From assembly GCF_002256775.1 (NCBI RefSeq), contig NZ_NCII01000067.1, forward strand, positions 1-34,458: a DNA stretch of 34,458 bases, read 5' to 3'. This stretch comes from Novosphingobium sp. 17-62-19. Its GTDB lineage: Bacteria > Pseudomonadota > Alphaproteobacteria > Sphingomonadales > Sphingomonadaceae. This document shows positions 7,580 through 17,142 of the stretch, in pieces. Below the pieces are notes generated by a model. The model was not told the origin of the DNA. It did not search any database and worked only from the letters and a program-made list of their open reading frames with translations. Position 1 is the stretch's first letter. The number at the start of each line of letters is the position of its first letter. Made by a program: the position numbers and the translations under genes.

Positions 7580-8929
7580 TCACCCCTTCTTCTTCTTCAT
7601 CGCATCGTGGAAGCGGTCGGCCCAGCCCGGCTTCACCAGCTGCTCCGCTCGCACCATGCGCAATTCGCCATCTGCAACGTCACGCGAAACAGCGCTGCCT
7701 GCCGCCACGATGGCGTCTGCGCCGATCTTGACCGGTGCGATCAGGGCGCTGTTCGAGCCGATGAAGGCGCGTTCGCCGATGACGGTCTTGTGCTTGAAGT
7801 AGCCGTCATAGTTGCAGGTGATCGTGCCTGCGCCGATGTTGGCACCTGCGCCCACGTCTGCATCGCCGAGGTAAGTGAGGTGGTTGGCCTTGGCGCCGGG
7901 GTGCAGGACGGCGTTCTTGATTTCGACGAAATTGCCGACCTTGGCCTTTTCGCGCAGGTCCGCGCCGGGGCGCAGGCGGGCGTAGGGGCCGATCTGGACT
8001 CCAGCCGCGAGCGTTGCGCCTTCGAGGTGGCTGAAGGCGTGGATCGTCACGTGATCTGCCACGGTCACGCCGGGGCCGAAGACGACGTTGGGTTCGATCA
8101 TGACATCGCGGCCGATCTGCGTGTCCCAGGCAAACCACACGGTTTCGGGCGCGATCAGGGTTGCGCCATCGGCCATCGCAGTCGCGCGGCGGCGCTGTTG
8201 CCAGCGGTGTTCGGCTTGGGCCAGTTCGGCGCGGGAATTGATGCCCGCCACTTCGTCGGCATCGTCCGTCACCACCACCGCACAAGTGCGGCCATCGGCG
8301 ATGGCGATGTTGACCACGTCGGGCAGGTAGTATTCGCCCTGCGCATTGTCATTCCCCACGCGGGCGAGCAGGCTAAAGAGGTCTGCACTGCGCAGGGCCA
8401 TGAGGCCCGAATTGCAGGTGCGGCACTGGCGCTCTGACTCGGTCGCGTCCTTGTGTTCGACCATTTTCATGATGCGGCCCTGCTGCGCGATGACGCGGCC
8501 ATATTGCAGCGCGTCTTCAGGTTCGAAGCCGAGCACGACGGCGGCGGGGCTATCAGCCTCATGCAGACGGGCGATCATCGCCTGCATCGTTTCCGTGCGG
8601 ACGAAGGGCACATCGCCATAGAGGATCAGCACATCCCCATCGAAGCCTGCCAGCGCGCCTTCGGCCTGCTGCACGGCGTGGGCGGTGCCAAGCTGCGGGT
8701 CCTGCACGGCGATGGTGGCGCTTGTTCCCAGTGCCTTTTCAAGCTGATCGCGCCCGTGGCCTGCAACGACGACTTGGCGTTCCGGCGATAACTGCGCAGC
8801 GCTGGCCATCAGGTGCATCAGCATGGGGCGGCCTGCGATGGGGTGGAGAACCTTGTGCAGGTCGCTCTTCATGCGGGTGCCTTTTCCGGCGGCGAGGACG
8901 ATGATGGCGAGTTGGGCGTTTTCAGTCAT
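7580..8929 (-). CDS. glmU: Bifunctional UDP-N-acetylglucosamine pyrophosphorylase / glucosamine-1-phosphate N-acetyltransferase
   Basis: Acetylates glucosamine-1-phosphate with acetyl-CoA, then couples GlcNAc-1-P to UTP, giving UDP-GlcNAc. The start at 8929 gives MTENAQLAIIVLAAGKGTRMK, with the nucleotidyltransferase motif LAAGKGTRM at about 12-20 and LYGDVPF for uridine binding. The C-terminal half is a left-handed beta-helix with hexapeptide repeats and the acetyltransferase motif GNFVEIKNAVL...NHLTYLGDADVG, ending in a lysine-rich tail. The 449-residue length is normal. An in-frame upstream ATG at 8989 would add 20 residues but lies across the divergent gph start and lacks family support; AAAGGTG sits at a good distance before 8929. 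Divergent from gph with 58 bases between the starts. Confidence 0.97.
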   Translation of the reverse strand: MTENAQLAIIVLAAGKGTRMKSDLHKVLHPIAGRPMLMHLMASAAQLSPERQVVVAGHGRDQLEKALGTSATIAVQDPQLGTAHAVQQAEGALAGFDGDVLILYGDVPFVRTETMQAMIARLHEADSPAAVVLGFEPEDALQYGRVIAQQGRIMKMVEHKDATESERQCRTCNSGLMALRSADLFSLLARVGNDNAQGEYYLPDVVNIAIADGRTCAVVVTDDADEVAGINSRAELAQAEHRWQQRRRATAMADGATLIAPETVWFAWDTQIGRDVMIEPNVVFGPGVTVADHVTIHAFSHLEGATLAAGVQIGPYARLRPGADLREKAKVGNFVEIKNAVLHPGAKANHLTYLGDADVGAGANIGAGTITCNYDGYFKHKTVIGERAFIGSNSALIAPVKIGADAIVAAGSAVSRDVADGELRMVRAEQLVKPGWADRFHDAMKKKKG

Positions 8930-8987
8930 GCGGGCACCTTTGCCAGACAATTCTTGCGCTTTCCAGAACGGGAGGTCACTTGCGCAC

Positions 8988-9680
8988 ATGATGGCAAGCT
9001 TTCCTTACAACATCGTCGGATTCGATCTCGACGGGACGTTGCTCGATACCAGCCGCGATCTGTGCGTGGCTTTGAACCATGCGCTAGCGCTGGCGGGGCG
9101 TCCGCCGGTGCCTTTTGCCGACGTGACGCGCCATGTTGGCGGCGGAGCGGCACAGATGTTGCGGTCCGCTCTGACGGAATCGGGCGGGGTGGACGAAGCC
9201 GCGTTCGACGGGCTGCAGGCTGAACTGGTGGCGTTCTATGCCGAAAACATCGCCCACCACACTGCGTTCTTTCCAGGTGGCGCAGCCATGCTTGATGCGC
9301 TCGACGCACACGGGGTGAAGATCGCGATTGCCACGAACAAGAAGGAAGCGCTTGCCGTCCGCCTGTTCGAGGAACTGGGCATTCTCCACCGTTTTGCCTG
9401 CGTGATCGGCGGAGACACGCTGGGGCCGGGCCGGGCCAAGCCGAAGCCTGACATGCTGCACGAGATGGTTGCACGGTGCGGCGGCGGGACCGCGGCCTTT
9501 GTGGGCGACACGACGTTTGATGTGGGCGCGGCCAAGGCGGCGGGGCTGCCGGTTGTCGCGGTGCGCTTTGGCTTCAATGATCTGCCTGCCGATGATCTGG
9601 GGGCAGATACGGTGATCGATCACTTTGACGAACTGGTGCCCGCGCTGGAACGGCTTGGCTGTGGTAAGGACGCGGCATGA
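8988..9680 (+). CDS. gph: Phosphoglycolate phosphatase-like HAD hydrolase
   Basis: HAD-superfamily phosphatase that removes 2-phosphoglycolate formed by DNA repair or oxygenation. Motif I is FDLDGTLLD with nucleophile Asp13 and acid/base Asp15; motif II is IAIATNK; motif III/IV is KPKPDML followed by [17 protein letters not shown] helical cap lies between motifs I and II, as in Gph. The start at 8988 (ATG ATG) follows a GGAGG at 8971-8975; the second ATG is equally possible. The 3' end overlaps rsmA by four bases (ATGA), so the two are co-translated. The substrate is inferred from family resemblance; other HAD phosphatases of this subgroup act on different sugar or nucleotide phosphates. Confidence 0.85.
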   Translation: MMASFPYNIVGFDLDGTLLDTSRDLCVALNHALALAGRPPVPFADVTRHVGGGAAQMLRSALTESGGVDEAAFDGLQAELVAFYAENIAHHTAFFPGGAAMLDALDAHGVKIAIATNKKEALAVRLFEELGILHRFACVIGGDTLGPGRAKPKPDMLHEMVARCGGGTAAFVGDTTFDVGAAKAAGLPVVAVRFGFNDLPADDLGADTVIDHFDELVPALERLGCGKDAA

Positions 9681-10498
9681 CCGACCTTCCCCCCTTACGC
9701 GATGTCATCAACCGGCACGGCCTGTTTGCCACGAAAGCTCTGGGCCAGAACTTTCTGTTCGACGAGCAATTGCTGGATCGCATCGCGCGCGTGCCGGGCA
9801 AGCTGGCGGGCGAGAACGTGCTGGAAGTCGGCCCCGGCCCCGGCGGTTTGACGCGGGCGCTGCTGCGCGCGGGCGCGAAAGTGACCGCCATCGAGACGGA
9901 CAAACGGTGTTTGCCTGCCTTGGCCGAGCTTTCGGATGCGTTTCCGGGGCAGCTTACCGTCATCGCGGGCGATGCGACGAAGATCGATGCCGCAGCGCTG
10001 TTTGACGGGCCGTGGCATGTGGCGGCGAACCTGCCGTACAATGTGGGCACCGGGCTGTTTACCGGCTGGCTTTCAGGGCAGGACTGGCCCCCGCAGTGGA
10101 AATCGCTGACGCTGATGTTTCAGCTGGAAGTGGCCGAGCGGATCGTGGCAGCGGCCGGGTCTGACGCTTATGGACGGCTGGCCGTGCTGGCGCAGTGGCG
10201 CGCGGCCCCGCGCATTGCGATGAAAGTGCACCGCAGCGCCTTCACCCCGCCGCCCAAAGTGATGTCGGCCATCGTCCACGTGGAGCCGGGCGTGATGCCC
10301 GAAGGCGTATCGGCGCGGATGCTGGAGCGAGTGACCGAGGCGGCGTTTGGCCAGCGACGCAAGATGCTGCGGCAATCGTTGAAGGGCTTGCCGGGCGCGA
10401 TTGACGCGCTGGGGGTTCTGGGGATCGATGTGCAGCGACGTGCCGAAACGCTGAGCGTGGAGGAGTTCGTCAGCATTGCGCGGGTGCTGACCCGCTGA
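9677..10498 (+). CDS. rsmA: 16S rRNA (adenine(1518)-N6/adenine(1519)-N6)-dimethyltransferase
   Basis: KsgA/RsmA dimethylates two adjacent adenines in the 3' terminal hairpin of 16S rRNA during late 30S assembly. Visible motifs are ALGQNFLFD at 21-29, the SAM-binding [10 protein letters not shown] at 50-59, the acidic AIETDKR after strand 2 and the catalytic NLPYN at 118-122. The C-terminal helical domain includes [15 protein letters not shown], typical of the family. The 273-residue length is normal. It is coupled to gph by an ATGA overlap. Its last 29 bases overlap the 3' end of the convergent DoxX gene. Confidence 0.97.
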   Translation: MTDLPPLRDVINRHGLFATKALGQNFLFDEQLLDRIARVPGKLAGENVLEVGPGPGGLTRALLRAGAKVTAIETDKRCLPALAELSDAFPGQLTVIAGDATKIDAAALFDGPWHVAANLPYNVGTGLFTGWLSGQDWPPQWKSLTLMFQLEVAERIVAAAGSDAYGRLAVLAQWRAAPRIAMKVHRSAFTPPPKVMSAIVHVEPGVMPEGVSARMLERVTEAAFGQRRKMLRQSLKGLPGAIDALGVLGIDVQRRAETLSVEEFVSIARVLTR

Positions 10499-10928
10499 AT
10501 CGGTTGTCCAATGCGTAAGCGCCCGGACCACGCACCATGATCAGCAACAACGCCCCTAGGATCGCCACGTTCTTGAACAGCGGGCCAACGTGATCAGGGG
10601 CAAAGTGGATCGTAACGGTGATCGGCACCAGCGTAGCGAACAACAGAATCGCTGAAATCCGCGTCATCCAACCTATGGCAAGCATCAGCCCTGCGATGAC
10701 GAAAACCGCGCCCGACATGTGCAGCAGCAACAAGGGATCACCGATCGAGCGGATTACTTCGCGCCAGGGCGTTTCCTCCATGCGCAACAGCATATCGTCG
10801 GAGCGGCCAAAATGGCCAAGCCCGCCGATGATGAAAATGAGGCTGGTCAACAGACGGAAAAGGACATCGACCAAACCTGCCTTTGGCGCAAAAACCGTGC
10901 CCAACCAATGGTCAAGACTGCGTAGCAT
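10470..10928 (-). CDS. DoxX family membrane protein
   Basis: A 152-residue integral membrane protein with four hydrophobic helices (about residues 20-38, 66-86, 90-108, 118-136) and the DoxX-type segments [16 protein letters not shown] and [14 protein letters not shown]. DoxX relatives are small quinone- or thiosulfate-related membrane subunits, but the role of most, including this one, is unknown. It is monocistronic. The start at 10928 is preceded by gggagag, which lies inside the second arm of a perfect 10-bp hairpin (10934-10960). The 3' end overlaps rsmA by 29 bases on the opposite strand, so read-through of either transcript would make antisense RNA. Confidence 0.85.
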   Translation of the reverse strand: MLRSLDHWLGTVFAPKAGLVDVLFRLLTSLIFIIGGLGHFGRSDDMLLRMEETPWREVIRSIGDPLLLLHMSGAVFVIAGLMLAIGWMTRISAILLFATLVPITVTIHFAPDHVGPLFKNVAILGALLLIMVRGPGAYALDNRFSGSAPAQC

Positions 10929-10933
10929 ATTTT

Positions 10934-10960
10934 CTCTCCCGACTTTTATTGTCGGGAGAG
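10934..10960 (-). promoter_or_regulatory. Perfect hairpin covering the DoxX ribosome binding site
   Basis: Arms ctctcccgac (10934-10943) and gtcgggagag (10951-10960) pair in all ten positions around a seven-base loop. On the DoxX (minus) strand the second arm contains the Shine-Dalgarno-like gggagag, and the ATG follows five bases later. In RNA this would hide the ribosome binding site, and as DNA it is a good dimeric-repressor site. There is no T-run after it on either strand, so it is not a terminator. Confidence 0.7.
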
Positions 10961-11039
10961 GATAGAATGAAGACGACTACGCACCTCACGAATATATCCG
11001 CCCACTGAAAGCGGAACTTTCGATCAGAGCATGGCCGGG

Positions 11040-13184
11040 TCAGGCCAGTTCCGCCACTTTTGCCATCGCCGCCTTCTTCTTGCGCCGCCATCCGTGGAGC
11101 AACGGTTCGGTGTAGCCGTTGGGCTGTTCCACGCCATTGAACACCAGATCGCAGGCTGCGCGGAAGGCGAAGCTTTCTTCCCAGTTGCCCGCCATCGGCT
11201 CGTAGAGCGGGTCGCCCGCGTTCTGCGCGTCGACCTTGACCGCCATGCGCTTCAGGCTGTCCATGACCTGTTCGCTGGTGGCAACGCCGTGGAGCAGCCA
11301 GTTGGCCATGTGCTGGCTGGAGATGCGCAGCGTGGCGCGGTCTTCCATCAGGCCCACGTCGTTAATGTCCGGCACCTTTGAACAGCCGACGCCCTGATCG
11401 ATCCAGCGCACGACATAGCCCAGCAGGCCTTGCGCGTTGTTGTCGAGTTCCTCGCGCACTTCCTCTTCCGACCAGTTCGCGCCGTCTGCCAGCGGAATGG
11501 CCAGTAGCGCATCGAGACCGGGCACAGGTTCAGCAGCAATGCCTTCGCGCAGGGCGAAGACCGGGACCTGATGGTAGTGCATGGCGTGGAGCGTGGCGGC
11601 GGTGGGCGATGGCACCCAGGCGGTGTTCGCGCCCGTCTTGGGATGGCCGATCTTCTGGTCCATCATGTCGCGCATCATGTCGGGCGCGGCCCACATGCCC
11701 TTGCCGATCTGCGCCTTGCCGGAAAGCCCCTGCTTCAGCCCGATGCAGACGTTGCGCTTTTCATAGGCGGCGATCCAGCCCGAGCCCTTGATCGCGCCTT
11801 TGCGGATCATCGCGCCGGCTTGCATGGAGGTGTGGATTTCATCCCCGGTGCGATCGAGGAAGCCGGTGTTGATGAACACGATCCGGTCCTTCACCGCGTG
11901 GATGCAGGCGGCGAGGTTGGCCGAGGTGCGGCGTTCCTCGTCCATTACCCCCACTTTCACCGTATGGCGGGCAAGGCCGAGCAGGTCTTCGACCGCATCG
12001 AACAGGTCGTTGGTGAACGCGCATTCTTCCGGCCCGTGCATCTTCGGTTTGACGATGTAAACGCTTCCCGCACGGCTGTTGCGATAGCGGCCAAGGCCCT
12101 TGATGTCGTGACAGGCGATGGCGCTGGTAAACACCGCGTCCATCACACCTTCGGGGATCTCGCTGCCATCGGGCAGGAGGATCGCCGGGTTGGTCATCAG
12201 GTGGCCGACATTGCGCACGAACAGCAGGCTGCGGCCCGGCAAGGTCAGCGCATCGCCATTGACGCCGGTCCATGCACGGTCGGCATCCAGCGCGCGGGTC
12301 ATGGTCTTGCCGCCTTTCTGGAAGCTTGCCTCCAGATCGCCGCGCATCAGGCCGAGCCAGTTGCGATAGGCGACGAGCTTGTCCTCCGCATCGACCGCCG
12401 CAATGGAATCTTCCAGATCGACGATGGAGGTAAGCGCCGCTTCCATCACGATGTCGGCAATGCCCGCCTTGTCGTCCATGCCGACGGGATGCGTGCGATC
12501 CAGCACGATCTCCACGTGCAGGCCATTGTTGATCAGCAGCAGTCCGCCTGCCTTGCGCGCGATCAGTTGCGCTGCGTCTGCCAGCGGCGGATCGCCCGCG
12601 CCGTCCCAATCGGTCCAGCTGCCGGTGGTCAGCGGGAATGTGGCGTCGAGGAAGGCCCGGCCTGCGGCGACCACGGCGGCCCCACGCGCCTTGTCATAGC
12701 CGCCGGGCTTTGCGGGGGCGGCATCGAGCGCGTCGGTGCCGTACCATGCGTCATAGAGGCTGCCCCAGCGCGCGTTTGCTGCGTTGAGAACGAAGCGGTC
12801 ATTGAGGACGGGAACGACCAGCTGCGGTCCGGCCATCGTGGCGATTTCGGGATCGACATTCTGCGTGCCGATCAGGAAATCGGCCGGTTCAGGGACGAGA
12901 TAGCCGATTTCGGTGAGGAAGGCGCGGTATTCGGCAGCGTCGACCGGCTTGCCGTGACGTTCGCGGTGCCATGCGTCGATCTGCGCCTGCAAAGTGTCAC
13001 GCTTGGCCAGAAGGGCGCGGTTTACCGGAGCGAAACGGCTGACCAGCGCGGCAAAGCCTTGCCAGAAGGCTGATGGTTCAAGGTACAGTGGCCCCAGAAT
13101 TTCGCGGTCGATGAAAGTGGCGAGGGCTGCATCAACATGCAGGCCATTGCGCTCGGTACGTTCGTTCATTTCACCCATGTCCAT
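11040..13184 (-). CDS. glcB: Malate synthase G
   Basis: Condenses glyoxylate with acetyl-CoA to malate (glyoxylate bypass or glycolate use) in the cytoplasm. The about 710-residue single-chain length is that of isoform G. Recognisable segments are the N-terminal [66 protein letters not shown], and the C-terminal [33 protein letters not shown] region (several separate motifs here). ATG codons at 13184, 13178 and 13169 are all possible; 13169 ([10 protein letters not shown]) gives the spacing to the first conserved block closest to E. coli GlcB, and none has a strong ribosome binding site. A longer in-frame extension upstream to 13313 is rich in Arg and judged non-coding. No isocitrate lyase gene is adjacent; the neighbour is a DoxX gene. 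Confidence 0.95.
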   Translation of the reverse strand: MDMGEMNERTERNGLHVDAALATFIDREILGPLYLEPSAFWQGFAALVSRFAPVNRALLAKRDTLQAQIDAWHRERHGKPVDAAEYRAFLTEIGYLVPEPADFLIGTQNVDPEIATMAGPQLVVPVLNDRFVLNAANARWGSLYDAWYGTDALDAAPAKPGGYDKARGAAVVAAGRAFLDATFPLTTGSWTDWDGAGDPPLADAAQLIARKAGGLLLINNGLHVEIVLDRTHPVGMDDKAGIADIVMEAALTSIVDLEDSIAAVDAEDKLVAYRNWLGLMRGDLEASFQKGGKTMTRALDADRAWTGVNGDALTLPGRSLLFVRNVGHLMTNPAILLPDGSEIPEGVMDAVFTSAIACHDIKGLGRYRNSRAGSVYIVKPKMHGPEECAFTNDLFDAVEDLLGLARHTVKVGVMDEERRTSANLAACIHAVKDRIVFINTGFLDRTGDEIHTSMQAGAMIRKGAIKGSGWIAAYEKRNVCIGLKQGLSGKAQIGKGMWAAPDMMRDMMDQKIGHPKTGANTAWVPSPTAATLHAMHYHQVPVFALREGIAAEPVPGLDALLAIPLADGANWSEEEVREELDNNAQGLLGYVVRWIDQGVGCSKVPDINDVGLMEDRATLRISSQHMANWLLHGVATSEQVMDSLKRMAVKVDAQNAGDPLYEPMAGNWEESFAFRAACDLVFNGVEQPNGYTEPLLHGWRRKKKAAMAKVAELA

Positions 13185-13308
13185 ACGCTCACATAAACTG
13201 CGCCGACGGGAATACCGCCTGCGCCGAATCCGATGAACCTGGGGAGGAACGGTTGAGGCTATGCCCAGTTTCGAACCACTTGGCAACACAGCACGATTCT
13301 CAAGTTTC

Positions 13309-13402
13309 GTCATTGCGAGGTCCGCGTAGCGGGGCGAAGCAATCCAGAGCGGTGCAGAACGGCCACTGGATTGCTTCGTCGGCTACGCCTCCTCGCAATG
13401 AC
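13309..13402. repeat. Palindromic intergenic repeat
   Basis: Inverted arms at 13309-13347 and 13366-13402. The outer 12 bases (gtcattgcgagg) and the inner 13 bases (cgaagcaatccag) match exactly, with a diverged middle and an 18-base spacer. This is the type of dispersed extragenic palindrome found in many copies in sphingomonads and other bacteria. It lies between the divergent starts of glcB and the M20 hydrolase gene, so it is in a promoter region rather than at a transcript end. The rest of the 298-base gap shows nothing else clear. Confidence 0.85.
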
Positions 13403-13482
13403 ATGGGTGTGATTGTGCAGATGTGGTGATCAAGGGTTTGAGGGGTTCACCCAACGCCTTGTAGCCGCTAGGCTGGTTGCAG

Positions 13483-14688
13483 ATGCAACAGATTTCCCCC
13501 ACCGAACATGCGCTGCTCGCGCCCCTTGATGCCGCTCAGATGCTTGCGCAGGTCGAGCAATGGTGCGCGATCAACACCGGCACCGGCAATCTGCCGGGCC
13601 TTGCGCAGCAGTGGCATTTGCTGGCGGAGGCCTTTGCCGTGCTGCCGGGAGACATCCGCAAGGTCGATCCCGCCCCTGTCAGCGCCATCGCGCCTGACGG
13701 GACCGAGCGCGAGACGGCCAATGGGGCGCATCTGGTGCTGTCGGTGCGCCCGCAGGCTGCACGGCGCTACCTGCTGACCGGGCACATGGACACGGTCTTT
13801 GCGCCCACTCACCCGTTCCAGACGCTGCAATGGCTGGATGGCGAGACGCTTAACGGGCCGGGCGTGGCAGACATGAAGGGCGGCATTGCAGTGATCCTTG
13901 CTGCACTGAGACTGTTCGAGGCCAGCCCGGTTGCGGCTTCGGTGGGATACGATGTGCTGATCAATGCTGACGAGGAAACCGGCAGCCTGTCGTCCGCGAC
14001 GCTGATTGCGGAACTGGCGGCGTGCAAGGCGGCGGCGCTGACTTATGAGCCTTCCGCCCTGCCCGATGGCACGCTGGCCGGAGAGCGGCCCGGCAGCGGC
14101 AATTACAGTGCTGTGATCAAGGGCCGCTCTGCCCATGCCGGGCGCAATCCGCAGGACGGTCGCAATGCCATCCTGGCTGCTGCCGATCTAGCGTTGCGGC
14201 TGAAAGCGCTGGAAGCGCCGGGACTTTCGGTGAACCCGGCGCGGATTGATGGCGGGAGCGCCAACAATGTCGTGCCCGATCACGCCGTCCTGCGTTTCAA
14301 CGTACGCCCGCGCTTGCCCGAACTGGCGCAGCAGTTCGAGGCTGCGCTGCGCGAGGCGATCCGGGTGATTGCCAAGTTGCACGATGTGGAAATTCACCTC
14401 CACGGCGGCGTATCCCGCCCGCCCAAGCCGTTGACGCCTGAGGCGACAGCGCTGTTCGGGCTGGTGCGCGAATGTGGCGAGGCGTTGGGGCAGCCGATCC
14501 GTTGGCAGACATCGGGCGGGGTCTGCGATGGCAACAATATTGCCGCTTGCGGCGTGCCCGTAGTCGATACGATGGGCGTGCGTGGCGGGGCGATCCATTC
14601 GGATCAGGAGTTCCTGATCGTGCCATCGTTGGCAGAACGCGCCGCGCTTTCGGCGCTGGTGCTGCACCGCCTTTCCGGGGGAAATTGA
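13483..14688 (+). CDS. M20 family metallohydrolase, glutamate carboxypeptidase/deacylase-like
   Basis: A 401-residue zinc hydrolase of the M20 amidohydrolase/peptidase group. Metal and catalytic motifs are GHMDTVF (His101, Asp103), GPGVADMKGG (bridging Asp130), ADEETGS (catalytic Glu164, metal Glu165) and a C-terminal GGAIHSDQEF histidine. A dimerisation domain lies in between (SGNYSAVIKGRSAHAGRNPQDGRNA). It resembles carboxypeptidase G2 and DapE/ArgE-type deacylases. Its TGA overlaps the astA ATG (TGATG), so it belongs to the arginine succinyltransferase unit. The inferred job is hydrolysis of an N-acyl amino acid of that pathway, for example N-succinylglutamate. A TTG at 13477 is an alternative start. 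Confidence 0.88.
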   Translation: MQQISPTEHALLAPLDAAQMLAQVEQWCAINTGTGNLPGLAQQWHLLAEAFAVLPGDIRKVDPAPVSAIAPDGTERETANGAHLVLSVRPQAARRYLLTGHMDTVFAPTHPFQTLQWLDGETLNGPGVADMKGGIAVILAALRLFEASPVAASVGYDVLINADEETGSLSSATLIAELAACKAAALTYEPSALPDGTLAGERPGSGNYSAVIKGRSAHAGRNPQDGRNAILAAADLALRLKALEAPGLSVNPARIDGGSANNVVPDHAVLRFNVRPRLPELAQQFEAALREAIRVIAKLHDVEIHLHGGVSRPPKPLTPEATALFGLVRECGEALGQPIRWQTSGGVCDGNNIAACGVPVVDTMGVRGGAIHSDQEFLIVPSLAERAALSALVLHRLSGGN

Positions 14689-15725
14689 TGACGTTCCGTA
14701 TCCGCGCCGCACGCGCCAGCGATCTGCAGCCGCTTTATGAAATGGCCAAGCTGACCGGCGGGGGCTTCACCAACCTGCCCGCTGACCGCAAGGCGCTGAC
14801 CACCAAGCTGGGCCGCGCGGCAGAGGCTTATGGCAACACAGAGGAAGGCGATCCGCGCAATCCCAAGGACGAGCTGTTCGTGTTCGTGCTGGAAAACGCT
14901 GCCACCGGCGAAGTGCGCGGAACATCGCAGATATTCACGTCAGTGGGGCGTCAGTGGCCGTTCTATTCCTATCGCATGGCCACGCTGACGCAGCATTCGA
15001 AGGAACTGAACCGCACGTTCCGCGCCGAGATGCTCAACCTTGTCACCGATCTGGAAGGGTCGAGCGAAGTGGGCGGGCTGTTCCTCCATCCGAACGAGCG
15101 CGCCGGGGGGCTGGGCATGTTGCTGGCGCGCAGCCGTTATCTGTTTATCGCCATGCACCGCCAGCGCTTTGGCGAGAAGATCCTGGCCGAATTGCGCGGG
15201 GTGATCGACGAGCGCGGCGGATCGCCGTTCTGGGATGGCGTGGCCGGGCGCTTTTTCGGCATGGGCTTTCAGGAAGCGGACTATTTCAACGCGATCAACG
15301 GCCACCAGTTCATCGCCGATCTGATGCCCAAGCACCCGGTCTATATCGCCATGCTGCCCGAATCCGCACGTTCGGCCATCGGGCTGCCGCACCCGTCGGG
15401 CCGCGCGGCGATGCGGATGCTGGAGGAGGAAGGCTTTGCCTATGAAGGCTATGTCGACATCTTCGACGGCGGGCCGACTATGACCGCACGGACCGACCGG
15501 GTTCGATCGATCTGCGAGGCAAAGGAACTGCCGGTCGCCCATGTCCGCGCGCCGGAAGGGGAAGGATCGGCCATGAATGCGCTGGTGGCGACGGGCAGGC
15601 TGTCTGACTACCGCTGCGCCTTTGCTGAAGTTTCCGAGACGCCCGATGGGCTGACGCTCGATCCGGTGGCCGCCGCTGCGCTGGGCGTGGCGGCGGGCGA
15701 CGCAGTGTGGTTCGTGGAGCGCTAA
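14688..15725 (+). CDS. astA: Arginine N-succinyltransferase
   Basis: Transfers succinyl from succinyl-CoA to the alpha-amino group of arginine, the first step of ammonia-producing arginine catabolism. The 345-residue length matches AstA. The N terminus MTFRIRAARASDLQPLYEMAK is a GNAT-like opening. Family segments include GGGFTNLPADRK, SYRMATLTQHSKELNR, GLFLHPNERAGGLGMLLARSRY, FWDGVAGRFFGMGFQEAD and the MLEEEGFAYEGYVDIFDGGPT region. The start is set by the one-base overlap with the M20 gene and the gggggaaa ribosome binding site. It is followed four bases after its stop by astB. Confidence 0.96.
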   Translation: MTFRIRAARASDLQPLYEMAKLTGGGFTNLPADRKALTTKLGRAAEAYGNTEEGDPRNPKDELFVFVLENAATGEVRGTSQIFTSVGRQWPFYSYRMATLTQHSKELNRTFRAEMLNLVTDLEGSSEVGGLFLHPNERAGGLGMLLARSRYLFIAMHRQRFGEKILAELRGVIDERGGSPFWDGVAGRFFGMGFQEADYFNAINGHQFIADLMPKHPVYIAMLPESARSAIGLPHPSGRAAMRMLEEEGFAYEGYVDIFDGGPTMTARTDRVRSICEAKELPVAHVRAPEGEGSAMNALVATGRLSDYRCAFAEVSETPDGLTLDPVAAAALGVAAGDAVWFVER

Positions 15726-15729
15726 TACG

Positions 15730-16995
15730 ATGGCTCTGGTAGAGATCAATTTCGATGGCCTTGTCGGCCCCAGCCACAACTATGCAGGGCTGAGCCTTGG
15801 CAATCTGGCCTCGTCCAGCAATGCGGGGGAAGTGTCCTATCCGCGTGCGGCGGCCCTGCAGGGGCTGGGCAAGATGCGGCACAACCTTGGCTTGGGACTG
15901 ACGCAGGGGCTGTTCGCGCCACTGCCCCGGCCCAATCCGGCGTTTTTGGGTGCCTTGGGGCTTGGCAGCATTGACGATGCGGACCTGGCTCAGCGCCGGT
16001 TGCGCGCCGCTGCGTGGTCTGCCTCGTCGATGTGGACAGCCAATGCGGCCACGGTCAGCCCTGCCCCCGATACGGCGGATGGGCGCTGCCATCTGACTGC
16101 CGCCAACCTTGTCACCATGCCGCATCGTTCGCAGGAGTGGCCCGATACCGTGCGCCAGTTGCGGCTGGCTTTTGCCAGTAGCGCGCACTTTGCGGTGCAC
16201 GATGCCGTCCCGCCCTGCTTTGGCGATGAAGGCGCGGCCAATCACATGCGGATGTGCGCAGGCCACGATGCGCCGGGGCTGGAGATCTTCGTTTATGGCA
16301 AGACCGGCGGCGCTTTCCCTGCGCGACAGCATGAGCAGGCCAGCCGCGCGGTTGCCCGGTTGCACGGGCTCGATCCGGCGCGGTGCCTGTTTGTGGAGCA
16401 ATCGCCCGAGGCCATCGCTGCGGGTGCATTCCACAACGATGTGGTGGCCGTGGCCAATGAACGGGTGCTGTTTGCACATGAACAAGCCTTTGCCGATCCT
16501 GACGGCACTTATGCCGCGATCCGCGCGCGTTTGCCCGAGGCCGAAATCGTGGTTGTGCCGGCCAGCGTGGTGACCCTTGGCGATGCAATCAGGAGCTATC
16601 TGTTCAACGCACAGTTGCTCACCCTTCCCACGGGTGAGATGGGTCTCGTGATCCCGCTGGAGGCGTGGGAAACGCCTTCAGTGCGTGGCTGGCTGGATGC
16701 GCACATCGCCTCGAACGGGCCAATCCGGCGCATGTTTCCGGTCGATGTGAAGCAATCGATGGCCAATGGCGGGGGACCTGCGTGCCTGCGCCTGCGCGTT
16801 GTCGCCGATCCTTCCACCGTCAATCCGCGCTTCCTGCTGGACGAGGCAAAGATTGCGCGGATCGAAGCTGTGGTCGGTTCATTCTGGCCGGAACAGATCG
16901 ATCCTGTTGATCTCGGACGGGAATCTCTTGCGCAGAATATCATCGCCGCGCGGGCTGCGCTGCTGGACCTGCTCGAAATGCCGGAACTGGCCTGA
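15730..16995 (+). CDS. astB: N-succinylarginine dihydrolase
   Basis: Hydrolyses N2-succinylarginine to N2-succinylornithine, CO2 and two ammonia, the second step of the pathway. The 421 residues begin MALVEINFDGLVGPSHNYAG, the standard AstB opening with substrate-binding residues, and the nucleophilic cysteine is in NGGGPACLRLRVV (Cys352). HNDVVAVANERVLFAHE in the middle carries the conserved His region. It belongs to the amidinotransferase (alpha/beta propeller) superfamily. The gene is four bases from astA. astC, astD and a classical M14-type astE are not in this window. Confidence 0.97.
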   Translation: MALVEINFDGLVGPSHNYAGLSLGNLASSSNAGEVSYPRAAALQGLGKMRHNLGLGLTQGLFAPLPRPNPAFLGALGLGSIDDADLAQRRLRAAAWSASSMWTANAATVSPAPDTADGRCHLTAANLVTMPHRSQEWPDTVRQLRLAFASSAHFAVHDAVPPCFGDEGAANHMRMCAGHDAPGLEIFVYGKTGGAFPARQHEQASRAVARLHGLDPARCLFVEQSPEAIAAGAFHNDVVAVANERVLFAHEQAFADPDGTYAAIRARLPEAEIVVVPASVVTLGDAIRSYLFNAQLLTLPTGEMGLVIPLEAWETPSVRGWLDAHIASNGPIRRMFPVDVKQSMANGGGPACLRLRVVADPSTVNPRFLLDEAKIARIEAVVGSFWPEQIDPVDLGRESLAQNIIAARAALLDLLEMPELA

Positions 16996-17142
16996 ACGCT
17001 CGCGCGTATCCTTGGGACATGTCCCTTGCCCGCTTGTCGCCGCGCTTTACAATGAAGGCCGCGTTAACCAGGCATTTTGCAGCAACGTATGATCTGGCAC
17101 GATCATTGCTGAATGACTGGCAAACAAAGGATACTGCTAGGG

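Noticed and set aside
11571-13073. 500-codon plus-strand frame opposite glcB
   Set aside because: The glcB frame carries the full family signature; the opposite frame is rich in His, Asp and Arg with no known domain.
17008-17030. 12-bp palindrome gggacatgtccc after astB
   Set aside because: Short, isolated, and with no pairing beyond the core; too weak to call.
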